Positions 19,708-29,705 of a stretch of 39,218 bases of DNA are shown piece by piece. Source of the DNA: Stentor coeruleus (Eukaryota > Ciliophora > Heterotrichea > Heterotrichida > Stentoridae); the NCBI GenBank assembly GCA_001970955.1, contig MPUH01000710.1, positions 1-39,218 of the forward strand, given 5' to 3'. The notes below the pieces were generated by a model. The model was not told where the DNA came from, did no database searches, and saw only the letters and a list, made by a program, of their open reading frames with translations. Positions within the stretch are counted from its first letter, which is position 1, and the number at the start of each line of letters is the position of its first letter. The position numbers and the translations under genes are program-made.

Positions 19708-20165
19708 TAAAATATGTATTAAAACGCAATAGGTAAATCTTTAGCATGTAAACTGTTTATTTACCTTAGATGAAAAGATTTGTGTCTGGGTTGTTTCTAA
19801 GGAATTTTCGGTATGGAATTAGAGAATATTTTTGGTAAGTGTTGAATTTGTATATTAAAAGGGTATAATAATATAACATTTTCTAGAAGGTCATTTTTGA
19901 TAAGAATGATTTTAAAGAAGTTTATATGTTATTAGAATAAGATGGGTTAGTTATAGAGTGAGGATATGAAAATTATAGATAATGTAGGTTTTTATAAAAG
20001 GATAAAAGATGTATAAATGGCAAGATATATATTTTATCAAGTGATAAGAGTAAATGACATTAAAGTTCATATAAAGTTATTATAGACTACAAAAATCCTA
20101 TACATCTATAGAAAATATATGAAAATTTTCCAATCAAAGCCCCCTAAAACTATATCTAGCTTATA
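19708..20165. other. Divergent intergenic region
   Basis: This is the shared 5' region of the nucleotidyltransferase (minus) and the coiled-coil protein (plus). The plus strand is G-rich and C-poor to about 20040, then C increases in the last ~80 bp before 20166. No discrete promoter motif could be named. Confidence 0.5.
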
Positions 20166-20570
20166 ATGTCGCATTTATCAGAGTTACCAAAACAATACAA
20201 TGAAGCTCAAGAGAATTTCTTAACTCTTCAAACCAAATTAGACTTATACAAAGCACAAGAAGAATATTTAGAATCAAGTCTTGCATGTCAAGAAAAAAAA
20301 ATAAACTTAATTTGTTCCGAACTTAGTTTGCTTAAAAAACAAATTCAAGAACTTATTTATGAACAAATAAGTTTATATAAAGAAAAAATAAATTACTATA
20401 CAAAGCTTAATGAAAAAATAAAAAAAATAGACTCTTATGCTGAAGATATTCAGAATATTAAACATCAAATTAATGTACTTAAAGGGTTTAATGAAGAAGA
20501 ACATAAAAAATTACATATGGAAGTGTGTAGAAGATGTGGGAATAAAATTGTGGAATGCATATTTTGTTAG
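20166..20570 (+). CDS. Small coiled-coil protein with a C-terminal zinc knuckle
   Basis: 134 residues; not recognised. Residues 5-110 are an almost continuous coiled coil with Leu/Ile heptads and many Lys and Glu. The last 15 residues, VCRRCGNKIVECIFC, form a compact C-x2-C-x6-C-x2-C cluster able to bind one zinc ion. The layout of a long helix capped by a minimal zinc ribbon recalls dimerising adaptor proteins, but no family name can be given. The next gene on the same strand begins 43 bp after the stop, so shared regulation is possible but not shown. Confidence 0.65.
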   Translation: MSHLSELPKQYNEAQENFLTLQTKLDLYKAQEEYLESSLACQEKKINLICSELSLLKKQIQELIYEQISLYKEKINYYTKLNEKIKKIDSYAEDIQNIKHQINVLKGFNEEEHKKLHMEVCRRCGNKIVECIFC

Positions 20571-20613
20571 ATAATTGTAATTTTTTTAAATATGCATTTA
20601 TTTGATAACGAAT

Positions 20614-21510
20614 ATGGCTGAAGAAGAGCTCATTGCGAAGTATTCTAAAACAATCCCTGGGATATCAATCATGTTCCCTATGGAGAATTGGATGCAGTTT
20701 ATGACTGAGGATGGGATTTTTCTTCACACGTATAGGTATCCATGTAGCAATCCAAGAGGTGTTGCAGTGTTTTTTCATGGGATGAACTCATACACCCAAC
20801 CTAGTGGGATAATTGCTAAGCATCTAAGTCTTATTGGCTGTGAAACTGTTGGGTATGACCAACGTGGACATGGTAAAAGTGGTGGTCTTCGTGGGTATGT
20901 GCCAAGCATAGAAATTCTAGTAAAAGATGCTTTAGACTTTATAGAAGAAGTTGAAAAACTCTATAGAGGATTGCCAATGTTTCTGCTTGGAGGTAGCATG
21001 GGAGGAACTATTGTCCTTAATCTTTCAATCCGTATCCCTGAAAAAATCGCTGGAGTTATTTTAATTAATCCTGCTATCGGTTTACATACAAACTTTGAAT
21101 GTATGCTCAGATGCTTAACCACATGTTTTTCATCATGTATGCCTACAGTAGGAGTTATAAAAGGAGATTTATCAAGATCATCAAAAAATACAACACTTCA
21201 TAAGTATATGGAAGAAAACCCTTTTTACTATCATGGACGTGTGAAAATAGGCACATCTTCAGCTATACTTAGAGCTATGAAAGCTATAAGAGATGAGTAT
21301 CCTAAATTTACACATCGTGTTTTGGTTATTCAAGGATGTGATGATTTTGTAACTAGTGTTAAAAGAGTTAATGAGTTTATGAAGTCAATCTCAGTACAAG
21401 ATAAAACGTTATTAATGTATCCAGGCTTACCACATTCAATATTATTTGAAGAAGCTGTTATTGATATAAGCGAAAAAATCAAAAAGTGGGTTGATGAAAA
21501 GATTTCTTAA
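20614..21510 (+). CDS. Alpha/beta hydrolase, monoglyceride-lipase-like
   Basis: The start is placed at ATG 20614 (MAEEELIAKY), because the frame upstream has only a TTG. 298 residues. Likely cleaves an acylglycerol or related ester. The monoacylglycerol-lipase (Hydrolase_4) pattern is clear: oxyanion HGMNSYT near residue 55, GYDQRGHGKSGG near 80-91, the nucleophile elbow GGSMGG with Ser128, catalytic Asp about 244 in QGCDDFV, and His about 274 in PGLPHSIL. A cap region with several Cys (about 160-185) sits where MAGL has its lid. No signal peptide. Same strand as its neighbours, 43 bp after the coiled-coil gene and 106 bp before the kinase. Confidence 0.88.
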   Translation: MAEEELIAKYSKTIPGISIMFPMENWMQFMTEDGIFLHTYRYPCSNPRGVAVFFHGMNSYTQPSGIIAKHLSLIGCETVGYDQRGHGKSGGLRGYVPSIEILVKDALDFIEEVEKLYRGLPMFLLGGSMGGTIVLNLSIRIPEKIAGVILINPAIGLHTNFECMLRCLTTCFSSCMPTVGVIKGDLSRSSKNTTLHKYMEENPFYYHGRVKIGTSSAILRAMKAIRDEYPKFTHRVLVIQGCDDFVTSVKRVNEFMKSISVQDKTLLMYPGLPHSILFEEAVIDISEKIKKWVDEKIS

Positions 21511-21616
21511 TAATCATTCAGTAGTTATAATTCACATATAAATCATCATAGATAACTATAATAACAAATATATGTTAAAATAAGCATTATTCCATCTAAA
21601 ATTATTGTCTATAAAT

Positions 21617-23245
21617 ATGACAGAAATATGCTCATTAGAAGATTTGCTGAATATAAAGCTAATCCCTGATGCTAAGAAACACCGTAATTCTCTATCTTCC
21701 GAGTTACGTAAAATTTACGACAAAGGTTTCTCAGCAGATATATCCGAACTAGCAGACTGTTATAATTCTTTAACAGATTTTGTCTCCCCAGAATTCAAAG
21801 CTCTAATAATAAGCTTTTATTTACTTAAGATCTTTGAACTTCCTAAACTTCCTGAAGACTGGCATAATCCAATACTCTTCTTTATTAAAACCTTAGGAGA
21901 AGGTGAATTCATAAAAACGGATCATATTCTTAATAGACTAATAACAAAATCTATATACACAGCAACAGAAAAAGCTGTTGAATTCAACCAAATTATGTCA
22001 GAATACATGCTCATGGCAACTATTTTAAAAGATTTCGACTACGATACAACAGCTGAAATTGGTTATTTAACAACTTTAGTCAAAGGTAGAATCTTAAGAT
22101 TAGTTAAAAACTATGATGATATACTGACATGTTTGAACTATTTAAAACAAGCTCTTGATTATGGAATGCTTTTTGATACGACAAAAACTTTGATTGCGAG
22201 TATGATATTAGAATGGGCTAAAGATAATAAAAATACAGAGAAATGTAGAAATGTTTTTAAAGAGATGAGGAATTTGGGTTTTGATAAAGGGATAATGAAG
22301 GAGATTAGAGAACAATGTTTAATTGAATTAGATGAAAATCCAAAATTACAAGATAATCAAGTAATTCAGCAAGTTAAGCCTGCTAAAAAATCAGATAAGC
22401 ATACAGTAAAAAATCCAATATATATGAGTCCTCCTGGTCAACCTGTAAATGTATTTGTATATGAATGTTCTAAACAAGGAATTAATGGGAAAATAGCTGT
22501 AAAAGAATGTAAGAGTCTAGATAAAAACCTGTTAAATTCATATTATAAAGAAGCTGAGTATCTTGAAAAACTATCTGGGAGAACAGAAAATTTTTTGAAA
22601 TTTTATGGTAAAAGCATTAATGAAATCATTGAAAATGGAAGTAAATACTATGTTTTAAAGATGAAAATGGAATATGTTGAAGATAGTCTTTTTACTGATA
22701 AGCAAAAACGAATTTCGAATAAAATACCTTATAGTGAAACTGAAGTCTTTAATATATTCTGCCAACTTATAAATTCCTTTACCTATCTCAGTGCTAGTAA
22801 TATCAATCATAGAGATATCAAACCTCAAAATATATTAATAACAAAGGATAAAATCATAAAAATCATCGATTTCAATGTGGCTTGTGAATATATTGATCAA
22901 ACTTATCTATCAAATGTAGCTGGGACCAAAGATTTTATGTCACCAGAAATGCGTAAAGGTTTGGAAAAAAACCCTTCTCAAAAAGTTTTTGTAAAGCAAG
23001 ACAAGTCTGATGTATTTTCATTAGGAATGACTTTATTATACCTTTTATCAACTGAAAATCTGTGTGATTTAAACTTAGAGTCTAGAAAACAAAGCTTAAT
23101 AGCAATAGTAAACAAAGTACAATTTGACTGGGCAAGAGTAATATTAAATAAAATGCTTGAATTTGACATAAATAATAGGTACTCATTAAAAAAAATCCTG
23201 GCATTTATTCCTAATATTAAAGACGGCGTAACTATATCGAATTAA
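21617..23245 (+). CDS. Divergent protein kinase (DFN instead of DFG)
   Basis: The start is taken at ATG 21617 (MTEICSLEDL), giving 542 residues. The first ~260 residues are helical and unrecognised. The kinase domain occupies about 270-535. The Lys (about 296) in GKIAVKEC and the HRD at about 398-400 in NHRDIKPQNILIT are present, so the catalytic Asp and Asn are kept. The metal-binding motif reads DFN (about 418-420) instead of DFG, followed by GTKDFMSPEM in the activation segment. A normal glycine-rich loop is not visible before the Lys. Such a mix suggests either an unusual active kinase or a weakly active one. DNA confirms Asn (AAT at the DFG Gly codon). Upstream partner domain and substrates unknown. 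Confidence 0.78.
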   Translation: MTEICSLEDLLNIKLIPDAKKHRNSLSSELRKIYDKGFSADISELADCYNSLTDFVSPEFKALIISFYLLKIFELPKLPEDWHNPILFFIKTLGEGEFIKTDHILNRLITKSIYTATEKAVEFNQIMSEYMLMATILKDFDYDTTAEIGYLTTLVKGRILRLVKNYDDILTCLNYLKQALDYGMLFDTTKTLIASMILEWAKDNKNTEKCRNVFKEMRNLGFDKGIMKEIREQCLIELDENPKLQDNQVIQQVKPAKKSDKHTVKNPIYMSPPGQPVNVFVYECSKQGINGKIAVKECKSLDKNLLNSYYKEAEYLEKLSGRTENFLKFYGKSINEIIENGSKYYVLKMKMEYVEDSLFTDKQKRISNKIPYSETEVFNIFCQLINSFTYLSASNINHRDIKPQNILITKDKIIKIIDFNVACEYIDQTYLSNVAGTKDFMSPEMRKGLEKNPSQKVFVKQDKSDVFSLGMTLLYLLSTENLCDLNLESRKQSLIAIVNKVQFDWARVILNKMLEFDINNRYSLKKILAFIPNIKDGVTISN

Positions 23246-23596
23246 GTTATTAGTTAGTAACTATAATGAGTTTCTATAATATATGCTGATGATAATTGAA
23301 ACTAAATATTAATGGATAGAACTGATAAATGAAGAAGTTATTGGTATTTATAAAATTCCTATGATAATAAATGCAAAGTTTTATTTGTATTAGAAGACCA
23401 ATATTCATTTTTAATAATTAAAGAGTGCAATTAAATTGAAAAGTATTTATTTAAATCTCTTTAAAGTTTAATATATAAATCATATAAACCTATAAAAAAT
23501 TCTTAAACCCCAAGTGCTTTAATTTCCAGCATAATTAAATCTAATTTTCTCAGTCTCATTCCCACAAACTACTTAATCGCAAATCTTACTTAAAAA
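23246..23596. other. Intergenic between convergent genes
   Basis: 351 bp between the stops of the kinase (plus) and the dCache protein (minus). G-leaning at first, C-leaning from about 23470, matching 3' flanks of both genes. Nothing else seen. Confidence 0.5.
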
Positions 23597-25108
23597 CTAT
23601 TCAGGACTTAATATTTTCTCAAGGTGAGCAAAAGTTCTTCTCCATTGCATTTTTTGATCATTCATCACATTGAACGGATAAACCACATTTTGCCATTTCG
23701 AAAACTCGCAAGTATCACTTGGCCTAGTCATTCCCCATCGAAAAACAGAGAATTTTTCTTCACAATTCTTCAATTTCTCTATATACTCTTTAATATTATC
23801 CACTAGTTTTTCAATCCCTTTGTTATTAGATTCCAATTTAATAAAACTTATCCCTTTAGTAATATTTGGAAACAAAGCTCGATGTATGATTTTATCAAAA
23901 ACTTTATCTACAAGTTTTAATTGAAAACTAGCTGTTTTGCTTTCAAAGTAAATTAAAACTAGAGTAATTAAAAGGACAATTACAGCTATGCTTAATACAA
24001 ACCAAAAAATCATTGTGTACATTTTATTGTATGAAGAGTTTAAGTCATTTAAAGGGTCTTGAATATCACTAGCATTAGCCATAAGAAGAATATAATGAGT
24101 AATTGAGTTCATATTATATGAAGGATGTACTTTGTATAAAATCCCTATATAATCCGACCCATTAGCATCGATTAAATTGTGTTTGACTCCATCGTCTAAT
24201 GATTTCATTTCTTCCCATTTAGTCTGTGAAATCCCAGTACTAGTTTCATCATAAATTCTTAAAGTAGATGATGAACTCCAAGTGCTAGGTACAGTAAGTA
24301 TCATCCCACCTGAAGAAATAAGCATAACAAAACCAGTTTTCAAAATTACAATATTTGAGAACTTTTCCTTAAGGTCATCAAGCATGATTTCTATAGCTAA
24401 AGCACCTAAAACTTTATTACTATTATCCAATATTGCTGTAGAAAGGGCGATTTTCCATATGTTTGTTTCTGTATTTACATAAGGCTCAGTTATCATGATT
24501 TCCCCAGGTGATGTAGCTGCTCTATAAAACCATTCTCTAACAAGAGGTGTATAAGTAAGATCTGAAACATAAACTCCAGGAAACATACAATAAAGTTCAT
24601 CTGTATAAAAACCTAAAAATACTGACTCATGGATTGTTGAATACATAATAGGGAATATTTCATTAAAAGGTCTTAAAGAATCAATAATAAACTGTCCTTG
24701 AGATGATAAAGTATACTTGGAAAAATATGAAAATGCTTCATAGTCATATCCTAATCCTTCAAGCCCACTTGATTCTTTTAAAGGTTTATTTGTGTCAATT
24801 GGATTTTTTATATCATTATATCCTAAAACTACTTGAGCATTTTCGGTGTAATCTAATAGTTTATTTGATGTGAAACCAAAATATGTTGATACATAAGATA
24901 CTTCACGTTCGCCGAGACTACGCATTTCTTCTATTAGATTTTTTTCAAGGACTGAAGTAGAATTTGAAATCATTTTGTCGTGGAGCCAGTCTAATTGAAA
25001 TTTTGTTATTATTACTATGATTGCTGAGAGAAGTATTGAGGTTGTTATAAATGTTACTTGAAGCTGGCGGCCTAGAGGCCATAAACTGTATTCATTTAAA
25101 AAACCCAT
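23597..25108 (-). CDS. Membrane protein with an extracellular dCache sensor domain
   Basis: 503 residues. The topology is of a chemoreceptor front end: TM1 at about 17-36, an external region of ~325 residues, TM2 at about 364-388, then a ~115-residue cytoplasmic tail. The external part has the double-Cache signature: YTPLVREWFYRAATSPGE..ITEPYVNTETNIWKIALSTAI near 186-226, followed by KVLGALAIEI, where bacterial dCache receptors show Y.PR.R.WY...., ..Y.D..T....ITIS.P and ..G...GV.G.DI. This is the ligand-binding subdomain. The tail has no HAMP, kinase, cyclase or other output domain that I recognise. It ends with a Trp-rich stretch (FRWGMTRPSD..FSKWQNVVYPF..QKMQWRRTF). Ligand and partner are unknown. 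Confidence 0.75.
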   Translation of the reverse strand: MGFLNEYSLWPLGRQLQVTFITTSILLSAIIVIITKFQLDWLHDKMISNSTSVLEKNLIEEMRSLGEREVSYVSTYFGFTSNKLLDYTENAQVVLGYNDIKNPIDTNKPLKESSGLEGLGYDYEAFSYFSKYTLSSQGQFIIDSLRPFNEIFPIMYSTIHESVFLGFYTDELYCMFPGVYVSDLTYTPLVREWFYRAATSPGEIMITEPYVNTETNIWKIALSTAILDNSNKVLGALAIEIMLDDLKEKFSNIVILKTGFVMLISSGGMILTVPSTWSSSSTLRIYDETSTGISQTKWEEMKSLDDGVKHNLIDANGSDYIGILYKVHPSYNMNSITHYILLMANASDIQDPLNDLNSSYNKMYTMIFWFVLSIAVIVLLITLVLIYFESKTASFQLKLVDKVFDKIIHRALFPNITKGISFIKLESNNKGIEKLVDNIKEYIEKLKNCEEKFSVFRWGMTRPSDTCEFSKWQNVVYPFNVMNDQKMQWRRTFAHLEKILSPE

Positions 25109-25591
25109 TTATAGGATAGTTTTTGTTATGTTAACTTGTAATAATTATTGATAAGGAGAAATTGTTTTAGTAGTAAATTGTAATGATTATTGATAAGGAG
25201 ATGCTTATTAGTAATAAATTGAAATTGTATGATTTTATAATTTTAAATATAGTGTGGAGGGGTACGAGTATAAGAAGAAAAGTTTCATAAAAAACCTCAT
25301 TTCTTAAATCAAAATACCTTTCATAAAATCTTAAAAAAACCCAACAATCCAAATACAAAATCCTGATATTTCCAAAAAAATCCTTCCAAAATTNCCAACA
25401 ATCCAAATACAAAATCCTGATATTTCCAAAAAAATCCTTCCAAAATTCTATTCACCCAACAAAAACAATTCCATTCATCTCTTTTTCATATTCTCCAAAT
25501 GCGAACTTTATTTATCGTCCTTAAAAACATCATAATCCATCTTCCCTTCTTTTCATCCAAAAAGTATAATGCCAAACCTTGTCCACAAAAA
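25109..25591. other. Divergent intergenic region with a scaffold join
   Basis: Upstream of both the dCache gene (minus) and urocanase (plus). G-rich and C-poor to about 25280, then C-rich. The N at 25394 has an exact 53-bp repeat on both sides. An in-frame ATG at 25499 would add 31 residues to urocanase, but that extension is not expected in the family. Confidence 0.5.
25341..25447. repeat. 53-bp direct repeat around N (assembly join)
   Basis: 25341-25393 and 25395-25447 are identical with only the N at 25394 between them. Most likely one real copy. Confidence 0.85.
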
Positions 25592-27607
25592 ATGGAAGTT
25601 GACTTATCAGTGTTATCACAAGGGATTCCCTACGACAAACTTTCTCTTCCTCTAACCCTCGACCCTTCAGTGCCACACGCCCCAGCTCGTAAGACAAATC
25701 TTGGGTCTGGGGAGTTCGCTCAAGCAATAAAAAATGCACTTAGGTATTTCCCTCAAGAGTACCACGAAAATCTTATAAGTCAATTTGCTTTAGAGCTCAG
25801 AACTCGTGGGCATATTTGGATGGGAAATTTAAGACCGACTGAATATCCAATGAAAGCTTATAATATTGATAAATACCCAGCTAAACTTCCTTCAACAAGA
25901 GCAATACAAATGATGATCATGAACAATTTAGATCCAGCTGTAGCACAATATCCACATGAATTAATAACTTATGGAGGTAATGGGTCTGTGTTTTCTAATT
26001 GGGCACAGTATCATTTGATAATGAAATACTTAAGTGAAATGGAAGAAGATCAAACACTTGTTATGTATAGTGGACATCCACTTGGCTTATTTCCTAGTCA
26101 CAAAGATGCACCTAGAGTTATTATTAGTAATGGGCAAATGGTACCAAATTATTCAACTAAAGACCTTTATGATAAGTTTTTTGCCCTTGGGGTTACAATG
26201 TATGGGCAAATGACTGCTGGAAGTTATTGTTATATTGGTCCACAAGGAATTGTTCATGGAACAGCTTTAACTTTATTAAATGCTGCAAGAAAATATTTGA
26301 ATGTCTCAGATCTAGCTGGGAAAGTTTTTGTCACTTCTGGTTTAGGAGGGATGAGTGGAGCACAACCTAAAGCTGGGCAGATTTGTGGATGTATAACTGT
26401 TGTTGCTGAAGTTTGTCATGCGGCTTTAATTAAAAGACATAATCAAGGTTGGGTAAAAGAAATAACTAGAACTGTTGATGAGACTATTTCTCGTATAAAA
26501 ACAGCAAGACAGAATAAAGAAGTGACAAGTATAGCTTATCATGGTAATATAGTAGATCTTTGGGAAGCATTAGCAAAAGAAGAAGAAATGCTTATTGATC
26601 TTGGTTCTGATCAAACAAGTCTTCATGATCCATATGGAGGTGGATATTATCCTGTTGGTATAGACTATGAATTAGGTAAAAAAATGATAACAGAATCCCC
26701 AGAGCAATTCAAAGATTTAGTTAAAGAAAGTTTATTAAGACAAATAAAGGCAATTCAAACCTTAACAGCGAGAGGTATGAAATTTTGGGACTATGGGAAC
26801 TCATTTTTATTAGAAGCAAGCCGAGCTGGAGCTGAAATAACTCATCCTAAAGATCCATCAAGATTTATATATCCTTCTTATGTAGAAGATATCATGGGAA
26901 ATATATTTTCTTTAGGGTTTGGGCCATTTCGTTGGGTATGTACAAGTGGTAGACCTGAAGATTTAAGAGAAACTGATAAAATTGCTGAAGAAGCTGTATT
27001 AATACTAATGAATGATCCAGATTGTCCTATAGAAACTAAACAACAATATGAAGATAATCTTAAATGGATCCGTGAAGCTGAGAAAAATAATTTAGTTGTC
27101 GGAAGTCAAGCTAGAATTTTTTATTCAGATACACTTGGAAGGGTTTTAATCGCTAATAAATTCAATGAGGCTGTTGCAAATGGAAGAATAACAGGACCTA
27201 TTGTTATTGCTAGAGATCATCATGATGTATCTGGAACTGATTCACCTTATAGAGAAACTGCTAATATAAACGATGGATCAAAATTCACAGCTGATATGGC
27301 CGTACAAACTGCTCTTGGTAATTGTGCTAGAGGAGCTACTTGGGTATCTTTACATAATGGTGGAGGTGTTGGATGGGGAGAAGTTGTTAATGGTGGTTTT
27401 GGATTAGTTTTAGATGGAACAGAAGATGCTAGAAGAAGAGCTGAAATGATGCTTGAATGGGATGTGAATAATGGGATTGCTAGAAGGACTTGGAGTGGAC
27501 ATCCTTATGCTGAGACAATAATAAAAAGGCTTATGAGAATTCAGAATAAACTTAGAATCACCCTTCCAAACCATGTTGATGATAGTTTAGATATACCAGA
27601 TAATTAA
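25592..27607 (+). CDS. UROC1: Urocanate hydratase (urocanase)
   Basis: The start is placed at ATG 25592 (MEVDLSVLSQGIPYDKL), which lines up with the animal N-terminus; 671 residues. An upstream in-frame ATG at 25499 exists. Converts urocanate to imidazolone propionate using tightly bound NAD+, the second step of histidine breakdown. Family blocks are nearly unchanged: YGGNGSVFSNWAQY, MYSGHPLGLFPS, TMYGQMTAGSYCYIGPQG, the dinucleotide-binding TSGLGGMSGAQPKAGQ, DLGSDQTSLHDP, FGPFRWVCTSG with the catalytic-region Cys, RDHHDVSGTDSP and NGGGVGWGEVINGG-like NGGGVGWGEVVNGG. It is of the eukaryote-type length. The next gene starts only 24 bp after the stop. No histidase or other histidine-pathway gene lies in the window. 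Confidence 0.97.
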   Translation: MEVDLSVLSQGIPYDKLSLPLTLDPSVPHAPARKTNLGSGEFAQAIKNALRYFPQEYHENLISQFALELRTRGHIWMGNLRPTEYPMKAYNIDKYPAKLPSTRAIQMMIMNNLDPAVAQYPHELITYGGNGSVFSNWAQYHLIMKYLSEMEEDQTLVMYSGHPLGLFPSHKDAPRVIISNGQMVPNYSTKDLYDKFFALGVTMYGQMTAGSYCYIGPQGIVHGTALTLLNAARKYLNVSDLAGKVFVTSGLGGMSGAQPKAGQICGCITVVAEVCHAALIKRHNQGWVKEITRTVDETISRIKTARQNKEVTSIAYHGNIVDLWEALAKEEEMLIDLGSDQTSLHDPYGGGYYPVGIDYELGKKMITESPEQFKDLVKESLLRQIKAIQTLTARGMKFWDYGNSFLLEASRAGAEITHPKDPSRFIYPSYVEDIMGNIFSLGFGPFRWVCTSGRPEDLRETDKIAEEAVLILMNDPDCPIETKQQYEDNLKWIREAEKNNLVVGSQARIFYSDTLGRVLIANKFNEAVANGRITGPIVIARDHHDVSGTDSPYRETANINDGSKFTADMAVQTALGNCARGATWVSLHNGGGVGWGEVVNGGFGLVLDGTEDARRRAEMMLEWDVNNGIARRTWSGHPYAETIIKRLMRIQNKLRITLPNHVDDSLDIPDN

Positions 27608-27631
27608 CTCTTTATCGGAATTTGTTATAAA

Positions 27632-28768
27632 ATGGGTGAAAAGAGTTTGGTTTGGGTTTTCAGATCTTTTCAATATGAGTTTTCAGGGATAAACATTTTA
27701 CCTTGTATTTTGTTTTATCATAAACTCCCAGAAGTTATTTTATATAGTGAAATGAGAAATCTTCATATTCTTAGGTATCCAAGTTTAGCTGATATAACTA
27801 AAATATTTAAAAGTGATACAAATCTTGTTAGTAAAGAATGTTTTGCTTATGGGTATAATAAAGAACTTTTATCTGAGAAATTAAACGAAGAAAAGTTTAA
27901 TATAGAAACACAATTTAGTAAGTATAAAGTTATACAAGCTAGTAGGGATAAAAGGCTTTTAACTATACACCATGTTGTTGAATTTAAAAACGATCACTAC
28001 AACTCTTATGTTTACACAAAGAAAAAATCTAATAAATTTCCTTTGGATGATATAGGTATAGAAAAAAGTTTAATAAAAACAACAACAGCGACAATCTCAA
28101 GTATCGAAGCAAGCCAAGAGAGTTTTGTGGATTTTATTGAAATAATATATTTTCAAACCCCAGCCTCAGAACTCATCCTAGAACGTTCGGAAAAGTGTAT
28201 CACAGTCTCAGCTTATAAAGAACGTTCTATAACAAGACTTCCTATAATAATGAATTCAAAACAGTTAAAACCCCGTAATTCAATAATCCAACGAAACTTT
28301 TCCATAGCATTCAAACCAGCAAGCAAACTTATCAAGCCAAAAATGAAAATTTCTCAGTCAAAACTCAATGTTTCTATAGGTCTTTTCCCTGAATTAAATA
28401 GAAAAAACTTAAGTACTAGTATTTTTTTTTGCAATGGGTATTATTGCAACCTAAAAATCCAAGTTAATTCAATAACTCATAAACGCAAAGTCCCATTTCG
28501 TAAATATATTGGAGTTTATCATGAACTTATACAAGAAGCTTTGAAATTTATAAACTTTCCTATATCAGAAGGAGTATTTGATGAAGAGTTTGATAAAGTT
28601 TATGAAGACTTACTTGGTGAGTATTATGGGAATAAAAAGGATTATTTTAACAATTCACTTAATAAAACAACTTTCAATAATAGAGATTTGGTTACTTTAT
28701 GCCCAATTTGTTTTAAGATTTTCAATAAAGCGTATTTCAAAGAAACGACTTATAATTATTATTTTTAA
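27632..28768 (+). CDS. Hypothetical protein with a C-terminal CxxC
   Basis: 378 residues starting at ATG 27632, 24 bp after urocanase. Not recognised. The sequence is mixed alpha/beta without transmembrane segments or signal peptide. A basic, Ser/Lys-rich middle (about 205-255, RNSIIQRNFSIAFKPASKLIKPK) may be disordered. Near the end, RDLVTLCPICFKIFNKAYFK holds a single CxxC of the kind that starts a C2H2 finger, but no His pair follows before the stop, so it is an incomplete or degenerate finger. No link to histidine metabolism is visible. The close spacing to urocanase may simply reflect compact gene packing. Confidence 0.6.
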   Translation: MGEKSLVWVFRSFQYEFSGINILPCILFYHKLPEVILYSEMRNLHILRYPSLADITKIFKSDTNLVSKECFAYGYNKELLSEKLNEEKFNIETQFSKYKVIQASRDKRLLTIHHVVEFKNDHYNSYVYTKKKSNKFPLDDIGIEKSLIKTTTATISSIEASQESFVDFIEIIYFQTPASELILERSEKCITVSAYKERSITRLPIIMNSKQLKPRNSIIQRNFSIAFKPASKLIKPKMKISQSKLNVSIGLFPELNRKNLSTSIFFCNGYYCNLKIQVNSITHKRKVPFRKYIGVYHELIQEALKFINFPISEGVFDEEFDKVYEDLLGEYYGNKKDYFNNSLNKTTFNNRDLVTLCPICFKIFNKAYFKETTYNYYF

Positions 28769-29705
28769 AAGTTTGATGTATAAATCACTAATGATTATTT
28801 TAACTTTTTTTATTTTAATAAAGGATAATGATATTTGGAATATAAGTTTATAGTTAAATGTTGGATGTGAATTTTGATTTATATGCTGCGGATTATTTTG
28901 TATTTAATTGTAATGATAATTATATAGTTTTTTTTTTAAAGTGGATTCTAAGAGTTTTTTTTAAGGTTATAAGGAAGGATTTATTTATGATATAAACAAT
29001 AACTAGAGTTCAATGGTTAGATCGGCTAACTTTTATAGAGTTGCCATAGGTTTGTTCAGCTTTTAGATAAATTATTACTGATTGCTAGGTGAAGTTTGGA
29101 TTATAGATTGAGTTTTATTATGTATGATATCAAATACTAGTCAATTTTAGCCTGGAATTTAATCAGCAACATAAGAGTAAATTTATTATGAATTAGCACC
29201 GATACTGCAATAACATACTTAAATACATAATCTATAAAACCCCAATTACAACCTTTGTTACCAGATATTCTGATCATTCTATTAACAGTTTAGCACTAAG
29301 GACTGTAAGTTTTATATCCTATAATATCCCAGAAACTTCTAAAAATACTTAATACCTTCCACAATTTCCTTATTTTTGACTTAGCGAGTATGAGTATCTA
29401 GTCAATAAGTCACCATTTATTACAACACCCTCCTATCAATCTCATCATAAAATCCATAAATATTTCATACTCTCTATACAAATTCAAATACTTCCTCAAA
29501 CTTAATCGCCAAAAATATCCAAATCATATTTATTACAACCAAAATATAAAATAATCCATTATTTAACCACACTTAAAACCATAAATAATATTTTTTGTCT
29601 ATATAAACACCTCATACCTCATAAATATTTTAAGAAAAAAATAAGCTTTTCAATAAGACCAAGCTAAGAAATCGTCTAGACTTGACATATTTGTAATAAT
29701 TTTCA
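28769..29705. other. Intergenic, G-rich then C-rich
   Basis: 28769-28990 is G-leaning (3' flank of the hypothetical gene). 28990-29150 is balanced and contains a stretch reading GTTCAATGGTTAGATC that resembles a tRNA A-box, without a convincing cloverleaf. From about 29200 to 29640 the plus strand is C-rich and G-poor, the usual 5' flank, in front of eL39. Confidence 0.5.

Noticed and set aside
25167-25412. Minus-strand frame across the N at 25394
   Set aside because: Its internal repeat comes from the duplicated contig end, and it has no recognisable content.
25499-25591. 31-residue N-terminal extension of urocanase
   Set aside because: The family starts near the internal ATG at 25592; the extension is AT-driven and not conserved, though a targeting role is not disproved.
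28990-29075. tRNA-like stretch (GTTCAATGGTTAGATC resembling an A-box)
   Set aside because: No matching T-arm, and neither the acceptor nor the D-stem pairs properly.
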